A DNA stretch of 64,000 nt from positions 1 to 64,000 of the forward strand of contig CAAGKM010000020.1 of assembly GCA_900770395.1 (NCBI GenBank), written 5' to 3'. This DNA is from an uncultured Prevotella sp. GTDB taxonomy: Bacteria > Bacteroidota > Bacteroidia > Bacteroidales > Bacteroidaceae. Of the stretch, positions 15,971-25,611 are shown in pieces. Below the pieces are notes generated by a model, which was not told the DNA's origin, made no database searches, and was given only the letters and a program-made list of their open reading frames with translations. Every line of letters begins with the position of its first letter. Within the stretch, counting starts at the first letter, position 1. Both the position numbers and the translations under genes were made by a program.

Positions 15971-16900
15971 ATGACAGGACAATTATTCTCCATACTAATT
16001 CCATCATGGAACAATCTACCATTTCTGAGAAAATGTATTGAAAGCATACGCAAGAACTCCACATACAGCCATCAGATAATCGTTCATGTGAACGACGGAA
16101 GTGACGGCACTTTGGAGTATGTGGAAAAAGAGGGGATTGACTACACGCACTCAAAGGAAAACATCGGAGTGTGTCTGGCAATGAACATGATGCGCAGAAA
16201 GGTAAAGACCAATTATATCCTATTTTTAAATGATGACATGTATGTACTGCCAGAATGGGACAAAGTTATTTATGAAGAGATTACACGCCTGCCCGACATC
16301 ATGTTTTTCATCTCAGCCACATTAATACAGCCACACACTGCCCCAATAACCGGATGGCTTGCCGATTATGGGGACAACATTGAAAACTTCCAAGAAGAAA
16401 AACTGCTGAAAGAATATAAAAGCTACAAATTGAACGACTGGTATGGCTCAACTATTCCTCCCAACATCGTGCACCGTGATATCTGGGACTTGGTTGGAGG
16501 CTACAGCATCGAATATTCACCAGGAATGTACAGCGACCCCGACTTCACCGCAAAACTATGGTTTGCCGGTATAAGATATATGAAAGGACTGTCTGCAAGT
16601 CGCGTATATCACTTTGAGACCAAATCGACAACACGTATAAAGAAGAACAACGGCTCAATGCAATTTCTCCTAAAATGGGGTATCACATCATCAGCTTTCA
16701 GACGAAAAGTAACATTACGCGGCAAGTTCATTGCACCAACAGCTGACAACGAACTTGTCTCGTTAGAAAATGCAAGTTCACAGAAAGGCATAACCATTGA
16801 AAGATGGCGCAGCAGACTGAAAGCCATATTGCTGTTATGCACAAAGAACTTTGGAACACTAAAAAAGATTTATAAAACAAACAAAGACAACCATGCCTAA
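15971..16900 (+). CDS. Glycosyltransferase family 2
   Basis: This 309-aa protein is a GT-A transferase. The N-terminus FSILIPSWNNLPFLRKCIES (6-25) is the nucleotide-sugar binding strand-loop; HVNDGSDGT follows near 40, and the DxD-type metal motif is FLNDDMYVLPEWD near 89-101. A late block SPGMYSDPDFTAKLW holds the usual C-terminal acceptor-side residues. No membrane helix is present. Its end overlaps the next glycosyltransferase by 8 bp, which indicates coupled translation. The sugar transferred cannot be inferred. Confidence 0.9.
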   Translation: MTGQLFSILIPSWNNLPFLRKCIESIRKNSTYSHQIIVHVNDGSDGTLEYVEKEGIDYTHSKENIGVCLAMNMMRRKVKTNYILFLNDDMYVLPEWDKVIYEEITRLPDIMFFISATLIQPHTAPITGWLADYGDNIENFQEEKLLKEYKSYKLNDWYGSTIPPNIVHRDIWDLVGGYSIEYSPGMYSDPDFTAKLWFAGIRYMKGLSASRVYHFETKSTTRIKKNNGSMQFLLKWGITSSAFRRKVTLRGKFIAPTADNELVSLENASSQKGITIERWRSRLKAILLLCTKNFGTLKKIYKTNKDNHA

Positions 16901-17654
16901 GATTTCTGTGGTCATCAACACATACAACGCCTCAAAACATCTGAAGGAGGTGCTTGAAACCGTAAAAGACTTCGACGAGGTGCTAATCTGCGATATGGAG
17001 AGCACAGACAACACGCTGGAAATAGCACGTGAATACGGATGTAATATTGTGACATTTCCAAAAGGCAACCATACTATTGTGGAACCCGCACGTAATTTCG
17101 CCATACAAAACGCACAAAACGAATGGGTGCTCGTGGTAGATGCTGATGAGCTTGTAACACCTGAGCTAAAAGAATATTTAAAACAATATGTTAAAGCGGG
17201 GGGGGAATCTGGTTTATATATTCCACGCAAAAACAAATTCCTCGGCAAATATCCGCCATGGCTCACATGTGACCATCAATTAAGATTTTTCAGAAAAGGG
17301 AACACTGACTGGCCAGAAACCATACACAGTGTACCTCGCATTGACGGTCCCACTAAATACATAAGGAAAAATAACAAAAACATTCGGCTGCTCCATCTCG
17401 CCGACGAGAGTATAACACAGATAATGAACAAGACGAACCGCTACACTGACTATGATGTGGAAAAAAAGGCGCATAAGCATTACGGAGTGTTTGCCCTGCT
17501 CTACCGCCCACTATGGCGGTTTATGCGCTGCTACTTCATTCAGGGTGACTTCCGTTGCGGCGGACGTGGACTGATACACGCAGGCATGGCGGCTATCTAC
17601 CAATTTGTATTCGTGGCAAAAACGCTTGAAAAAAAATACAGGCAAAAACAATAA
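16893..17654 (+). CDS. Glycosyltransferase family 2 with internal G8 tract
   Basis: This 253-aa protein resembles the WaaE/KdtX-like group of GT2: ISVVINTYNASKHLKEVL at 4-21, LICDMESTDNTLEIA near 32-46, VEPARNFAIQNA and WVLVVDADELVTPEL near 83-97. The later LTCDHQLRFFRK and WPETIHSVPRI also fit that group. Codons 102-105 are made from a run of eight G (17198-17205; GCG GGG GGG GAA), which is in frame here. Loss or gain of one G would stop the protein at about residue 105, so the gene may switch on and off. It ends just before a hairpin and the convergent acyltransferase. Confidence 0.9.
   Translation: MPKISVVINTYNASKHLKEVLETVKDFDEVLICDMESTDNTLEIAREYGCNIVTFPKGNHTIVEPARNFAIQNAQNEWVLVVDADELVTPELKEYLKQYVKAGGESGLYIPRKNKFLGKYPPWLTCDHQLRFFRKGNTDWPETIHSVPRIDGPTKYIRKNNKNIRLLHLADESITQIMNKTNRYTDYDVEKKAHKHYGVFALLYRPLWRFMRCYFIQGDFRCGGRGLIHAGMAAIYQFVFVAKTLEKKYRQKQ
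17198..17205 (+). repeat. G8 homopolymer in glycosyltransferase (frame ON)
   Basis: Eight consecutive G lie mid-gene, in frame as sequenced. Long G runs are rare elsewhere in this window; the others of note are G9 at 45001 and G7 at 31084. Tracts of this length slip during replication in many bacteria. Confidence 0.7.
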
Positions 17655-17660
17655 GCAAGC

Positions 17661-17693
17661 GGGGGTAAGCCGAGCGTCTGAACCGCTGCCCCC
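17661..17693. terminator. Hairpin between convergent genes
   Basis: GGGGGTAAGC pairs with GCTGCCCCC (17661-17670 with 17684-17693, imperfect). It lies 7 bp after the glycosyltransferase stop and 6 bp before the acyltransferase stop, so it could serve both strands. There is no clear U-run. Confidence 0.4.
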
Positions 17694-17698
17694 ATTGT

Positions 17699-18703
17699 TT
17701 ACCGTTGTCCCAAGAACAACAGCCTTATATGTTTGCATTTCTCCATCAAGCCCACAAGAATATTGCATACCATAAACTCCGCAACAGCCACTCCAAACAC
17801 AATAGCAACATCTGCAAGCGCACTATGCTCAGGAAGAGTGACACATCTTCCCACATCCTCAAGAAGATATATCTGCAGACAATAAATTCCAAGTGTACGC
17901 TTACCGGCATTCAGACAGAATTTGGAAAATGCGGGGAAACGCCTCTCTATATTATCCCATCGTATCTTTTTAAACATGCACACAAATGCCAATGAGCCTA
18001 TTGCACCTATTGCAAAACGGAATATAACTATCAGGCAGTCATACGAGGAAAAGTACACTCCGTTTTTTATCGTCAGAATCCGATAATACGGATATTCGTA
18101 ATCAAAATTCCACAACAGCAGCAATATCGCAAATATGATAAAACTCACAGGAAGCAGCCATCTCAAATGACGGGTTATGATATGCTCATACTTATGCACA
18201 TAATACCCTAACCAAAGATATGGATAATAAACAAATATACCTACACGTGATAAAGAAATAAGCAGTGACGCAGGCAACACTGCCGCTAAAATTCTAATTC
18301 GGAATATCCGGTCTGAGACATAAGCAAGAAGTGTGCCTGCATACAAATATTTGAGAAACCACATATCTCCTCCCGTGATATAAGCAAAAAAATCAAGTCC
18401 CTCAGTAACATCCAATATCGGAATAAATTTGGCAACGGCAAAAACCATCACCGAAAAAGACAATACAGGCAACAGCAATTGCCTGCTTCGCGTAAACAGA
18501 ATAAATTTCAATCCTCTGTCAAGACTCTTGCCGAGAAAGAAGCCACTAAGCATCATAAACAAAGGCATATGAAACGCCCCACATAAAATATCGGAGTCAA
18601 CACACCACTAACAGAAAATTTTTGAGCTGAGTGCCCTAACAAAACCAAAAATATAGTAAAAGCCTTTAACCAATCAATATATACAATTCTTCCTGTTTGC
18701 ATA
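17699..18703 (-). pseudogene. Acyltransferase 3 family protein, frameshifted
   Basis: The gene reads from ATG 18703 (MQTGRIVYIDWLKAFTIF, LVLLGH: the family's opening with catalytic-type His) to about PIFYVG, where the frame runs to a stop. The rest continues in another frame as AFHMPLFMMLSGFFLGKSL and ~9 more membrane helices, ending at 17699. The break falls at GTGGGGCG (the CCCC at 18577-18580 on the plus strand): one extra G restores FYVG-AFHMPLF. An intact protein would be ~335 aa and O-acylate surface glycans. The 3' part alone could start at ATG 18568 but would lack the catalytic N-terminus. Either the gene is dead, or it is a sequencing error, or it varies. Confidence 0.8.
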
Positions 18704-18873
18704 CTACTTTCTCATAAATGTTTCTATGTACTTTGTGCATTTTTCTGCAAAGATAATGCAAATCGGGAGACAAACAAAACATACAATAAAAAATTTAATG
18801 TTTTTTTATGCATAGTGCAACCTGTTAAAAAACTTGTAATTTGCACTCACATAGTCTGTTTTCCACTTTTTAT

Positions 18874-18905
18874 TTTGGCTGAAAAGATTTTTTTTCGTAT
18901 TTTTG
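18874..18905 (+). promoter_or_regulatory. Promoter of fhs
   Basis: TTTG (18874-18877), 20 bp, TATTTTTG (18898-18905), 34 bp before the fhs ATG. The rest of the 18704-18939 gap is A/T-rich and shows no gene. Confidence 0.7.
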
Positions 18906-18939
18906 CAGCGTAAAACAAAAATAAAAAAATTACTACAAC

Positions 18940-20607
18940 ATGAAAACAGACATAGAGATAGCGGAGAGCACCCCGCTTAAGAAAATCGGAGAGATAGCCG
19001 ACATGGCAGGAATAGGAGCGGAAAACATTCTGCCCTACGGTCACTACATGGCAAAGATTCCACTGGAGCAAATCGATGAGGAGCGCGCCAAGAAGAGCAA
19101 TCTTGTGCTCGTGACCAGCATCACCCCCAGCAAGGCAGGCAACGGAAAGACCACGGTGTCATTAGGACTGACGCTCGCACTGAACCGCATAGGCAAACGC
19201 GCCATCGTGGCACTGCGCGAGCCTTCGCTCGGTCCGTGCTTCGGCATGAAGGGCGGAGCCGCAGGAGGAGGCTACAGCCAGGCACTGCCTATGGAGAACA
19301 TCAACCTGCACTTCACCGGCGACTTCCACGCCATCACATCGGCAAACAACATGATTGCCGCCCTGCTCGACAACTATATCTACCAGAACCGATACGACGG
19401 GGGAGGCATGAAGCAGATTCTGTGGCGCAGGGTGATGGACGTGAACGACCGCTCGCTGCGCAACATAGTGACGGGACTTGGCGGACGGCTCAACGGAGTG
19501 CCCACGGAGACAGGCTTCGACATCACGCCGGCAAGCGAGATAATGGCGATACTCTGTCTCTCGACAAGCCTCGAAGACCTGCGCCGCCGCATCGGCAAGA
19601 TTCTCCTCGGATTCACCGCCGACGGCAAGCCGTTCACAGTTGACGACATGGGAGTGACGGGAGCCATAACCCTTTTGCTCAAGGACGCCATAAAGCCCAA
19701 CCTGGTGCAGACAACAGAAAACACTCCGGCGATAATCCACGGCGGTCCGTTCGCAAACATTGCTCACGGCTGCAACTCCATCCTCGCCACAAAGATGGCA
19801 ATGTCATACAGCGACTACACAATAACTGAGGCAGGATTCGGTGCCGACCTCGGAGCAGAGAAGTTCTTCGACATAAAGTGCCGCAAGGCTGGGCTGTGTC
19901 CTAAGGCAACAGTGATAGTGGCAACCGCACAGGCTTTGAAGCTGCACGGCGGTGTGGACGAGAAACTGATAAAGGAGCCTAACATAGAGGGACTGAAGCG
20001 AGGATTCGCCAACCTCGACAAGCATGTGAGCAACATGCAGAGCTACGGACAGAGCGTAATCGTGACCTTCAACCGCTATGCCACCGACACCGATGAGGAG
20101 ATGGCACTGGTTCGCGAGCACTGCAGGGAGATTGGCGTGGGCTTTGCCGAGAACAACGTGTTTGCCGAAGGAGGCAAGGGCGGCGAGGAGCTGGCACGAC
20201 TACTGGTGGACACCGTGGAGAACAATCCCTCAAAGCCGCTGCACTTCTGCTACGAGGACAACGAGGACGTGAGGCAAAAGATATGGAAGGTGTGCCGTAA
20301 CATCTACGGGGCAGCTTCTATAGAATACTCGCCAGCGGCAAAGAACAAGATGAAGCTAATCAAGGACATGGGAGTGGACCACTATCCCGTGTGCATAGCC
20401 AAGACACAATACTCGTTCTCAGCCGACCCCAAGGCATACGGCTACATTAAGGATTTCCCGATGCACGTCCGCGACATCGTGATAAACAACGGCTCGGAAA
20501 TGAACGTGGTGATAATGGGCGACATGATGCGTATGCCGGGGCTGCCAAAGAGTCCGCAGGCAAACCGCATAGACATCGTCGACGGCAAGACTGTGGGACT
20601 GAGCTGA
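18940..20607 (+). CDS. fhs: Formate-tetrahydrofolate ligase
   Basis: This 555-aa enzyme joins formate to tetrahydrofolate using ATP, feeding one-carbon units to purine, Met and formyl-Met synthesis. The P-loop [16 protein letters not shown] lies at about 61-76; [20 protein letters not shown] follows near 89-108 and [15 protein letters not shown] near 124-138, all family signatures. Full length, single domain, cytoplasmic. It has its own promoter, and the next gene starts 66 bp later. A hairpin (GTGGGAC/GTCCCAC, 20593-20622) overlaps its stop codon. Confidence 0.97.
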   Translation: MKTDIEIAESTPLKKIGEIADMAGIGAENILPYGHYMAKIPLEQIDEERAKKSNLVLVTSITPSKAGNGKTTVSLGLTLALNRIGKRAIVALREPSLGPCFGMKGGAAGGGYSQALPMENINLHFTGDFHAITSANNMIAALLDNYIYQNRYDGGGMKQILWRRVMDVNDRSLRNIVTGLGGRLNGVPTETGFDITPASEIMAILCLSTSLEDLRRRIGKILLGFTADGKPFTVDDMGVTGAITLLLKDAIKPNLVQTTENTPAIIHGGPFANIAHGCNSILATKMAMSYSDYTITEAGFGADLGAEKFFDIKCRKAGLCPKATVIVATAQALKLHGGVDEKLIKEPNIEGLKRGFANLDKHVSNMQSYGQSVIVTFNRYATDTDEEMALVREHCREIGVGFAENNVFAEGGKGGEELARLLVDTVENNPSKPLHFCYEDNEDVRQKIWKVCRNIYGAASIEYSPAAKNKMKLIKDMGVDHYPVCIAKTQYSFSADPKAYGYIKDFPMHVRDIVINNGSEMNVVIMGDMMRMPGLPKSPQANRIDIVDGKTVGLS

Positions 20608-20673
20608 AAAGCCCGGTCCCACACCGGCAACAGTCCGCACATTGCGACAGCATAAACACAAAACACATAATAC

Positions 20674-23061
20674 ATGGCGACAATGACAAGATTTAAAAAA
20701 AGAAAGGTGTCAGCCATAATGGCATTAGCCCTTTCACTTTTCACATTTTCATCGTCAAGTGCGCAGGAACTCACCTTGCGCACACCACATTTCGCAATCG
20801 GACTATTGAGCAACACCGACTCAATAAAAGGACTGCAGATAGGACTGTTCAGTAATTTTGCCAACAAGATGAACGGAGTGCAGCTGGCTCCGCTCACCAA
20901 TGCCTGCACCACAGAGCTGAGGGGAATGCAGCTGAGCGGTGTGAGCAACATCTCGAAAGGTGTGAGAAAAGGCATGCAGATTGCGCCGCTAACCAATGTA
21001 TGCTCACACAGCATGCGCGGACTGCAGATTGCCACATACAACTATGCCGACAGCCTGAGCGGCTCACAGTTCGGACTGATAAACTTTTGTGTTCGTCATC
21101 CAAAGGGAGTGCAGATAGGACTGGTGAACTACAGTCGTGACACCATTGCCCACAAGATTGGTCTGGTGAACGTTAATCCAAAGACGCAGATTGACCTGCT
21201 TGCCTTTGCAGGAACATCAAGCAAGCTCAACATGGCACTGCGCTTCCGCAACCGCAGCACATATAATATAATAGGTATAGGCAGCCACTTCATGGGTATC
21301 GACGAGAAGTTTTCAGGCGCCATATACTACCGCATCGGCCAGTACTTCAACATCAACAAGCGGCTGTCGCTGAGCGGTGACGTGGGTTATTATCATGTGG
21401 AGACATTCCAGGAAAACAACGACACCAAGCCTGAGCGGCTCTACTCTCTACAGGCGAGGCTGAATGCCGACTACAAGATATCACCTGCACTCGGCGCATT
21501 CGTCACTATTGGTTATGGCGACACCCGATATTACAGTCACAACCGGCATTATCGCAGCCGGTTTATCCTCGAGGCAGGACTCGCCATGAACCTGCGCAAC
21601 TATACACCGAAAGACACTGAGCAGAAGAAGGAGGAGAATGCTCTCCCGTCGCTCTATGACGATATGCGGGAGAACTCCATCTTTGCCTTCGACAATCCGA
21701 AGAACCAGAAGAAGCATCCGTGGATAGCAGCAGTCGAGACCTTCGGCATCAATGCAGCAGTGCAGAGCTTCGACCGCTTTGTGCTCAACGCCGACTTTGC
21801 ACAGATAAACTTCAAGACCATCCGCCACAACATCAAGACGGGATTTGTGTGGGACAACGACCAGTTCTCCACCAACCTGTTCGCACATCCCTATCACGGC
21901 GGACTTTACTTCAATGCCGCGCGCAGCAACGGGCTCACCTTCTGGGAGTCTGCTCCCTACGCCCTGGGCGGCAGTCTGATGTGGGAGGTGGCATGCGAGA
22001 CAGAGCCGCCGGCAATCAACGATCTCATGGCAACCACCATAGGCGGCATAGCCATAGGCGAGGTGACACACCGCCTGTCTGCATTGGTCTACGATGACCG
22101 CAAACGAGGCTGGAGCCGTTTCTGGCGCGAGTTTCTCGGAACTGTCATCTGTCCCATTGGCGGACTCAACCGAATACTTAGCGGCGACGCATGGAAGGTG
22201 CGCAATGAATATTACAAATACCACGACTACGACCGGCTGCCAGTGCATGCGCAGATTGGCGTGGGCTACCGTTATCTTGCCGACAACAACTCGCTGTTCC
22301 GTGGCGAGGGCACCCCATACATCAACGTGGCTCTCGACTACGGCGACCCGTTCAACGGGGAAGAGCGCAAGCCTTACGACTATTTCTCTGCCGACATCAC
22401 CTTCGGGCTGAGCAGCAACCAGCCGCTCGTGAGCAGCATCCATCTTTTGGGCAGACTGTGGGGAGCGCCAGTGAGAACAGGCAACATACAGACAGAGTTT
22501 GGTATCTTCCAGCATTTCAACTATTACGACTCGCAGCCCGTGAAAAACGGCTCAAGCCTTGTGCCCTACCGTATCAGTGAGGCAGCCTCGGCGGGTCTCG
22601 GTCTTATATGCCGCTTCCCCAGTGTGGGTAACCTCACCCGTCTGGAGCAGCGCATCTTCGTCAACGGCATTCTTCTCGGCGGAAGTCTCACCGACCACTA
22701 CAACGTGATTGACCGCGACTACAACATGGGAAGCGGCTATAGCGCAAAGACAAGCACCTTGCTCGGATTCGGCAAATACGGATTCCTCTCCGTGCTTGCC
22801 GACTACTACCGCATTTTCACATGGAAGGGTTACAAGGACTCCGACCTCGAGACCGTAGACCCGATATATCTCAATGCTCAGGGCGACAAGAGCAACGCCA
22901 CGCTCCTGGTGGTCAGCGCCCATTCGCAGTGGAACCTCACCAACAGGATAGCGCTTGAACTCACTGCGTCACACTACTGGCGATACACTCACTATGCACG
23001 CCACAACAACATCAGCAGCAACACCTTCGCCGTAAGGATGGGACTGGTGTTTAAACTATAA
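20674..23061 (+). CDS. Outer-membrane protein with surface repeats and DUF3943
   Basis: This 795-aa protein has a signal peptide (AIMALALSLFTFSSSSAQEL). Residues ~40-200 are a run of short repeats of the form GLQIGLFSN, GVQLAPLTN, GMQLSGVSN, GLQIATYN, like the Leptospira 'LA_2272' surface repeat and probably a beta-solenoid or barrel strands. Residues ~340-540 match DUF3943 (SFDRFVLNADFAQINF, HPYHGGLYFNAARSNGLTFW, VCPIGG-like VICPIGGLNRILSG). The C-terminal third alternates like a beta-barrel and ends in FAVRMGLVFKL, an outer-membrane type ending. Function unknown; surface location is inferred. Confidence 0.8.
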   Translation: MATMTRFKKRKVSAIMALALSLFTFSSSSAQELTLRTPHFAIGLLSNTDSIKGLQIGLFSNFANKMNGVQLAPLTNACTTELRGMQLSGVSNISKGVRKGMQIAPLTNVCSHSMRGLQIATYNYADSLSGSQFGLINFCVRHPKGVQIGLVNYSRDTIAHKIGLVNVNPKTQIDLLAFAGTSSKLNMALRFRNRSTYNIIGIGSHFMGIDEKFSGAIYYRIGQYFNINKRLSLSGDVGYYHVETFQENNDTKPERLYSLQARLNADYKISPALGAFVTIGYGDTRYYSHNRHYRSRFILEAGLAMNLRNYTPKDTEQKKEENALPSLYDDMRENSIFAFDNPKNQKKHPWIAAVETFGINAAVQSFDRFVLNADFAQINFKTIRHNIKTGFVWDNDQFSTNLFAHPYHGGLYFNAARSNGLTFWESAPYALGGSLMWEVACETEPPAINDLMATTIGGIAIGEVTHRLSALVYDDRKRGWSRFWREFLGTVICPIGGLNRILSGDAWKVRNEYYKYHDYDRLPVHAQIGVGYRYLADNNSLFRGEGTPYINVALDYGDPFNGEERKPYDYFSADITFGLSSNQPLVSSIHLLGRLWGAPVRTGNIQTEFGIFQHFNYYDSQPVKNGSSLVPYRISEAASAGLGLICRFPSVGNLTRLEQRIFVNGILLGGSLTDHYNVIDRDYNMGSGYSAKTSTLLGFGKYGFLSVLADYYRIFTWKGYKDSDLETVDPIYLNAQGDKSNATLLVVSAHSQWNLTNRIALELTASHYWRYTHYARHNNISSNTFAVRMGLVFKL

Positions 23062-23077
23062 AAAAACGGCAGAAAAA

Positions 23078-23109
23078 TTTGCAAATGTCAGAAATTATTA
23101 GTAACTTTG
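23078..23109 (+). promoter_or_regulatory. Promoter of hipBA pair 1 with repeated operator
   Basis: TTTG (23078-23081), 20 bp, TAACTTTG (23102-23109). The 13-bp sequence AATATATGATGTA occurs at 23115-23127, at the expected transcription start, and again at 23156-23168 over the start codon, 41 bp apart. These are good operator candidates for the encoded repressor. Confidence 0.65.
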
Positions 23110-23160
23110 CACATAATATATGATGTATTAAACAGAAAATCCATATTTAACACACAATAT

Positions 23161-23475
23161 ATGATGTACAACAAATATATATTCGACCCATATCCCCTGC
23201 ATATCACAATGCAGCGGCTGGCAGAGAATGTGAAGGCGCGGAGACTGGAGAGGAAAATATCACTTAAAACCCTGTCGGAAATGAGCGGAGTGCCCTCATC
23301 GTCAATCCAGCGCTTTGAGCTGAAGCACTCCATATCCTTGGAGTCCTATGTCAGGATAGCCAAGGCGTTGGGTTATTCTGAGGAAATCATGGGGCTGCTT
23401 TCCTCTCCCAAATACGACACGATGGAGGAGTTGCTTGAGATAAACAAAAACAAAAACCGTAAACGCGGCATATAA
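23161..23475 (+). CDS. HipB-like helix-turn-helix antitoxin
   Basis: This ~104-aa protein carries an XRE-type helix-turn-helix: MQRLAENVKARRLERKISLK, then TLSEMSGVPSSSIQRFE and SLESYVRIAKALG. It should bind DNA at the promoter and neutralise the kinase encoded 22 bp downstream. The start is taken at the paired ATGs 23161/23164, because earlier in-frame codons overlap the -7 box. The basic tail (NKNKNRKRGI) is unusual but short. Confidence 0.85.
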   Translation: MMYNKYIFDPYPLHITMQRLAENVKARRLERKISLKTLSEMSGVPSSSIQRFELKHSISLESYVRIAKALGYSEEIMGLLSSPKYDTMEELLEINKNKNRKRGI

Positions 23476-23497
23476 GAGATATTGTAATGATTGGCGT

Positions 23498-24595
23498 ATG
23501 ATAAAAAATGTTCAGACTGTAAATGTGATGTATCACGACACTAAGGTGGGGACGCTGTCCATTGGCGACAAGTCATGCTGTATGTTTGAATATTCCAAGG
23601 ACTGGCTGCATGACGGCTTTTCCATCTCTCCGCTGCACCTGCCGCTGAAAACGGGTGTATTCGTTGCCGGCTATATGCCTTTCAACGGCAATTTCGGAGT
23701 TTTTGAAGACAGTGTTCCAGGCGGATATGGAGAATACATGCTCCAGAAAATGCTTGCCAAGCATGGCGTAGACTACAGATCGCTAACGCCAGTTCAGCGG
23801 TTGAGCATTGTGGGCTGCTCGGGCATGGGGGCTCTATGTTATGTGCCCGAAACAAAAGTTGCCAAAGACAGTAGGCAGGCAAAACTTGACGACATGCAGC
23901 AAATGGCTCTGCAGGTACTGTCGGAACATACCGATGAATATGCCGGATTGCTATACTCATACAGCGGCAACTCCGGCGGCGCGCGCCCCAAGGGACTATA
24001 CAGCGACGAGAGCGGGCACTGGCTCGTGAAGTTCCGCCATATTTACGACCCAATTAATATCGGCGAGATTGAATATCAATACAATCTGGCAGCGCAGGAT
24101 TGCGGCATCGACGTACCAGACTTCAAGCTGCTGGAGGACAAATATTTTGCAGTGCGTCGCTTTGACATTGACAACGGTGAGCGTCTGCACGTGGCTACAG
24201 CCAGCGCACTGCTCAACGAACCGATAACGCCGCCTAAAATGGATTACCACAGTCTGCTGCAGCTCACAGGCTATCTTACTCAGTCGCCCGATGCTGTGGA
24301 ACAGCAGTTCCGCAGGATGGTGTTCAACGTTTACGCTAAGAATTATGACGATCATGCCAGAAACTCCAGCTTTATATGGCGTGACGGACGCTGGACACTT
24401 GCGCCTGCCTATGACCTGACAAACGACAACACGCTCGGACAGCATGCCACAACTGCCAACTATAACGGTTTGCCAACAGACGAGGACCTTTTGGTGGTAG
24501 GAGCCAACATACGGATAAGCCGTCAACGCTGCATGCAGATAATGGATGAAGTGAGGCCGGTGGCAGAGAGGCTATTGACTATGATTACAAATTAA
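23498..24595 (+). CDS. HipA-like serine/threonine kinase
   Basis: This 365-aa protein has the HipA layout in one chain: an N-terminal subdomain (VNVMYHDTKVGTL; FGVFEDSVPGGYGEYMLQKM), the GGARPK loop near 163-168 (SGNSGGARPKG), the catalytic stretch NYDDHARN near 285-292 and LAPAYDLT near 304-311. In E. coli HipA phosphorylates GltX and brings on dormancy; the target here is unknown. It follows a HipB-type gene, so the pair is a type II toxin-antitoxin unit. It is smaller than classical HipA (~440 aa). Confidence 0.88.
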   Translation: MIKNVQTVNVMYHDTKVGTLSIGDKSCCMFEYSKDWLHDGFSISPLHLPLKTGVFVAGYMPFNGNFGVFEDSVPGGYGEYMLQKMLAKHGVDYRSLTPVQRLSIVGCSGMGALCYVPETKVAKDSRQAKLDDMQQMALQVLSEHTDEYAGLLYSYSGNSGGARPKGLYSDESGHWLVKFRHIYDPINIGEIEYQYNLAAQDCGIDVPDFKLLEDKYFAVRRFDIDNGERLHVATASALLNEPITPPKMDYHSLLQLTGYLTQSPDAVEQQFRRMVFNVYAKNYDDHARNSSFIWRDGRWTLAPAYDLTNDNTLGQHATTANYNGLPTDEDLLVVGANIRISRQRCMQIMDEVRPVAERLLTMITN

Positions 24596-24611
24596 ACATA
24601 ACAAACTAACA

Positions 24612-25502
24612 ATGAAGAAAACATTCATTACAATGATGCTTGCGCTGATGTTTGGCATGGCAGCGCAGGCACAGGACACAGACTCCATCTATGCCAGGGA
24701 TTTGCTGTCGGCGGGGAGTAAGGCACCTGACTTCACGCTCCCCACAATCGACGGCAAAAAGCTGAATTTACTCAACCACTCTGCATGTTATCAGGTGCTC
24801 GACTTCTGGGCATCATGGTGCGGAGACTGCCGCAAGGACATTCCTGCAATGAAGGCGCTTTATGAGAAATATAATAAGGCTGTGAGATTTATCGGCGTTT
24901 CCTTAGATGACGACAAGGAGAAGTGGATGAGCTGCGTGCAGCAGAATAAGATGAAGTGGAATCATGTGAGTGAGCTGAAGAAGTGGAAGGAAACAGAGAT
25001 TTCTCAGCTGTACAGAATAAAGTGGCTGCCTACAATGTATCTCATCGACCCTTACGGAAAAGTTGTGCTTGCAACAACACAGGTGGAGAAATTGGCTGCG
25101 AAACTGGAGGAGCTGGAGGCAAAGGGTGAGTTTGCAATCAAACTACCAGAGTTTACAGGAGGCATAAATGTATTGACTATGTTTCTTTCCAAAAACATAA
25201 AATACCCTTCTGAGGCAGAAAAGTACGGTTTCACGGCAAAGGTTAAGTTGATTTTTGTCGTCGATGCTGACGGAAACATATCAGAAGAAAAGATATATAA
25301 ATGCACAATGAACGAGCCACAGACAAAAAGGTATGAAAAGTTGGCCACGGCAGAGAAAGCGCAATTACGCTCCCATTGCCAGTCACTGTTTTGCGAAGAG
25401 GCATTAAGAGTCATAAGGCTGATGCCTGCATGGAATCCTGGAAGCATAGGCGGGAGGCCTGCCAGAGTAAAGTTCACACAGTCTATAACATTCAAGCTAT
25501 AA
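24612..25502 (+). CDS. Thioredoxin-TonB_C fusion protein
   Basis: This 296-aa exported protein has a signal peptide (TMMLALMFGMAAQAQ), then a TlpA/ResA-like thioredoxin domain at ~32-170 (SKAPDFTLPTIDGKKL; active site WASWCGDC at ~73-80; cis-Pro region WLPTMYLIDPYG). Residues ~185-296 match the TonB C-terminal domain: IKYPSEAEKYGFTAKVKLIF, VVDADGNISEEKI, ALRVIRLMPAWNPG. TonB_C normally contacts outer-membrane transporters, but here there is no membrane anchor or proline-rich arm. The likely setting is periplasmic thiol reduction with the TonB_C part binding a partner; this pairing is unusual. Terminator-like palindromes follow. Confidence 0.88.
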   Translation: MKKTFITMMLALMFGMAAQAQDTDSIYARDLLSAGSKAPDFTLPTIDGKKLNLLNHSACYQVLDFWASWCGDCRKDIPAMKALYEKYNKAVRFIGVSLDDDKEKWMSCVQQNKMKWNHVSELKKWKETEISQLYRIKWLPTMYLIDPYGKVVLATTQVEKLAAKLEELEAKGEFAIKLPEFTGGINVLTMFLSKNIKYPSEAEKYGFTAKVKLIFVVDADGNISEEKIYKCTMNEPQTKRYEKLATAEKAQLRSHCQSLFCEEALRVIRLMPAWNPGSIGGRPARVKFTQSITFKL

Positions 25503-25540
25503 CAAAGTAAATAATCTAAAACGAATTGGTATATAAAACA

Positions 25541-25574
25541 ACTTCACCGTCCGGCGAGCGCTGGACGGTGAAGT
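25541..25574. terminator. Palindrome, candidate bidirectional terminator
   Basis: ACTTCACCGTCC pairs perfectly with GGACGGTGAAGT around GGCGAGCGCT, whose ends also pair. It lies between the convergent thioredoxin-fusion and trpS genes. A sister copy is at 25612-25635. Confidence 0.65.
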
Positions 25575-25611
25575 AAGTTAACTTAAATGACGATTTAATA
25601 TAGCTTCAATG

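Noticed and set aside
18577..18580. G4 at the acyltransferase break as a phase-variation tract
   Set aside because: Four bases are too short for frequent slippage; a fixed mutation or sequencing error is more likely.
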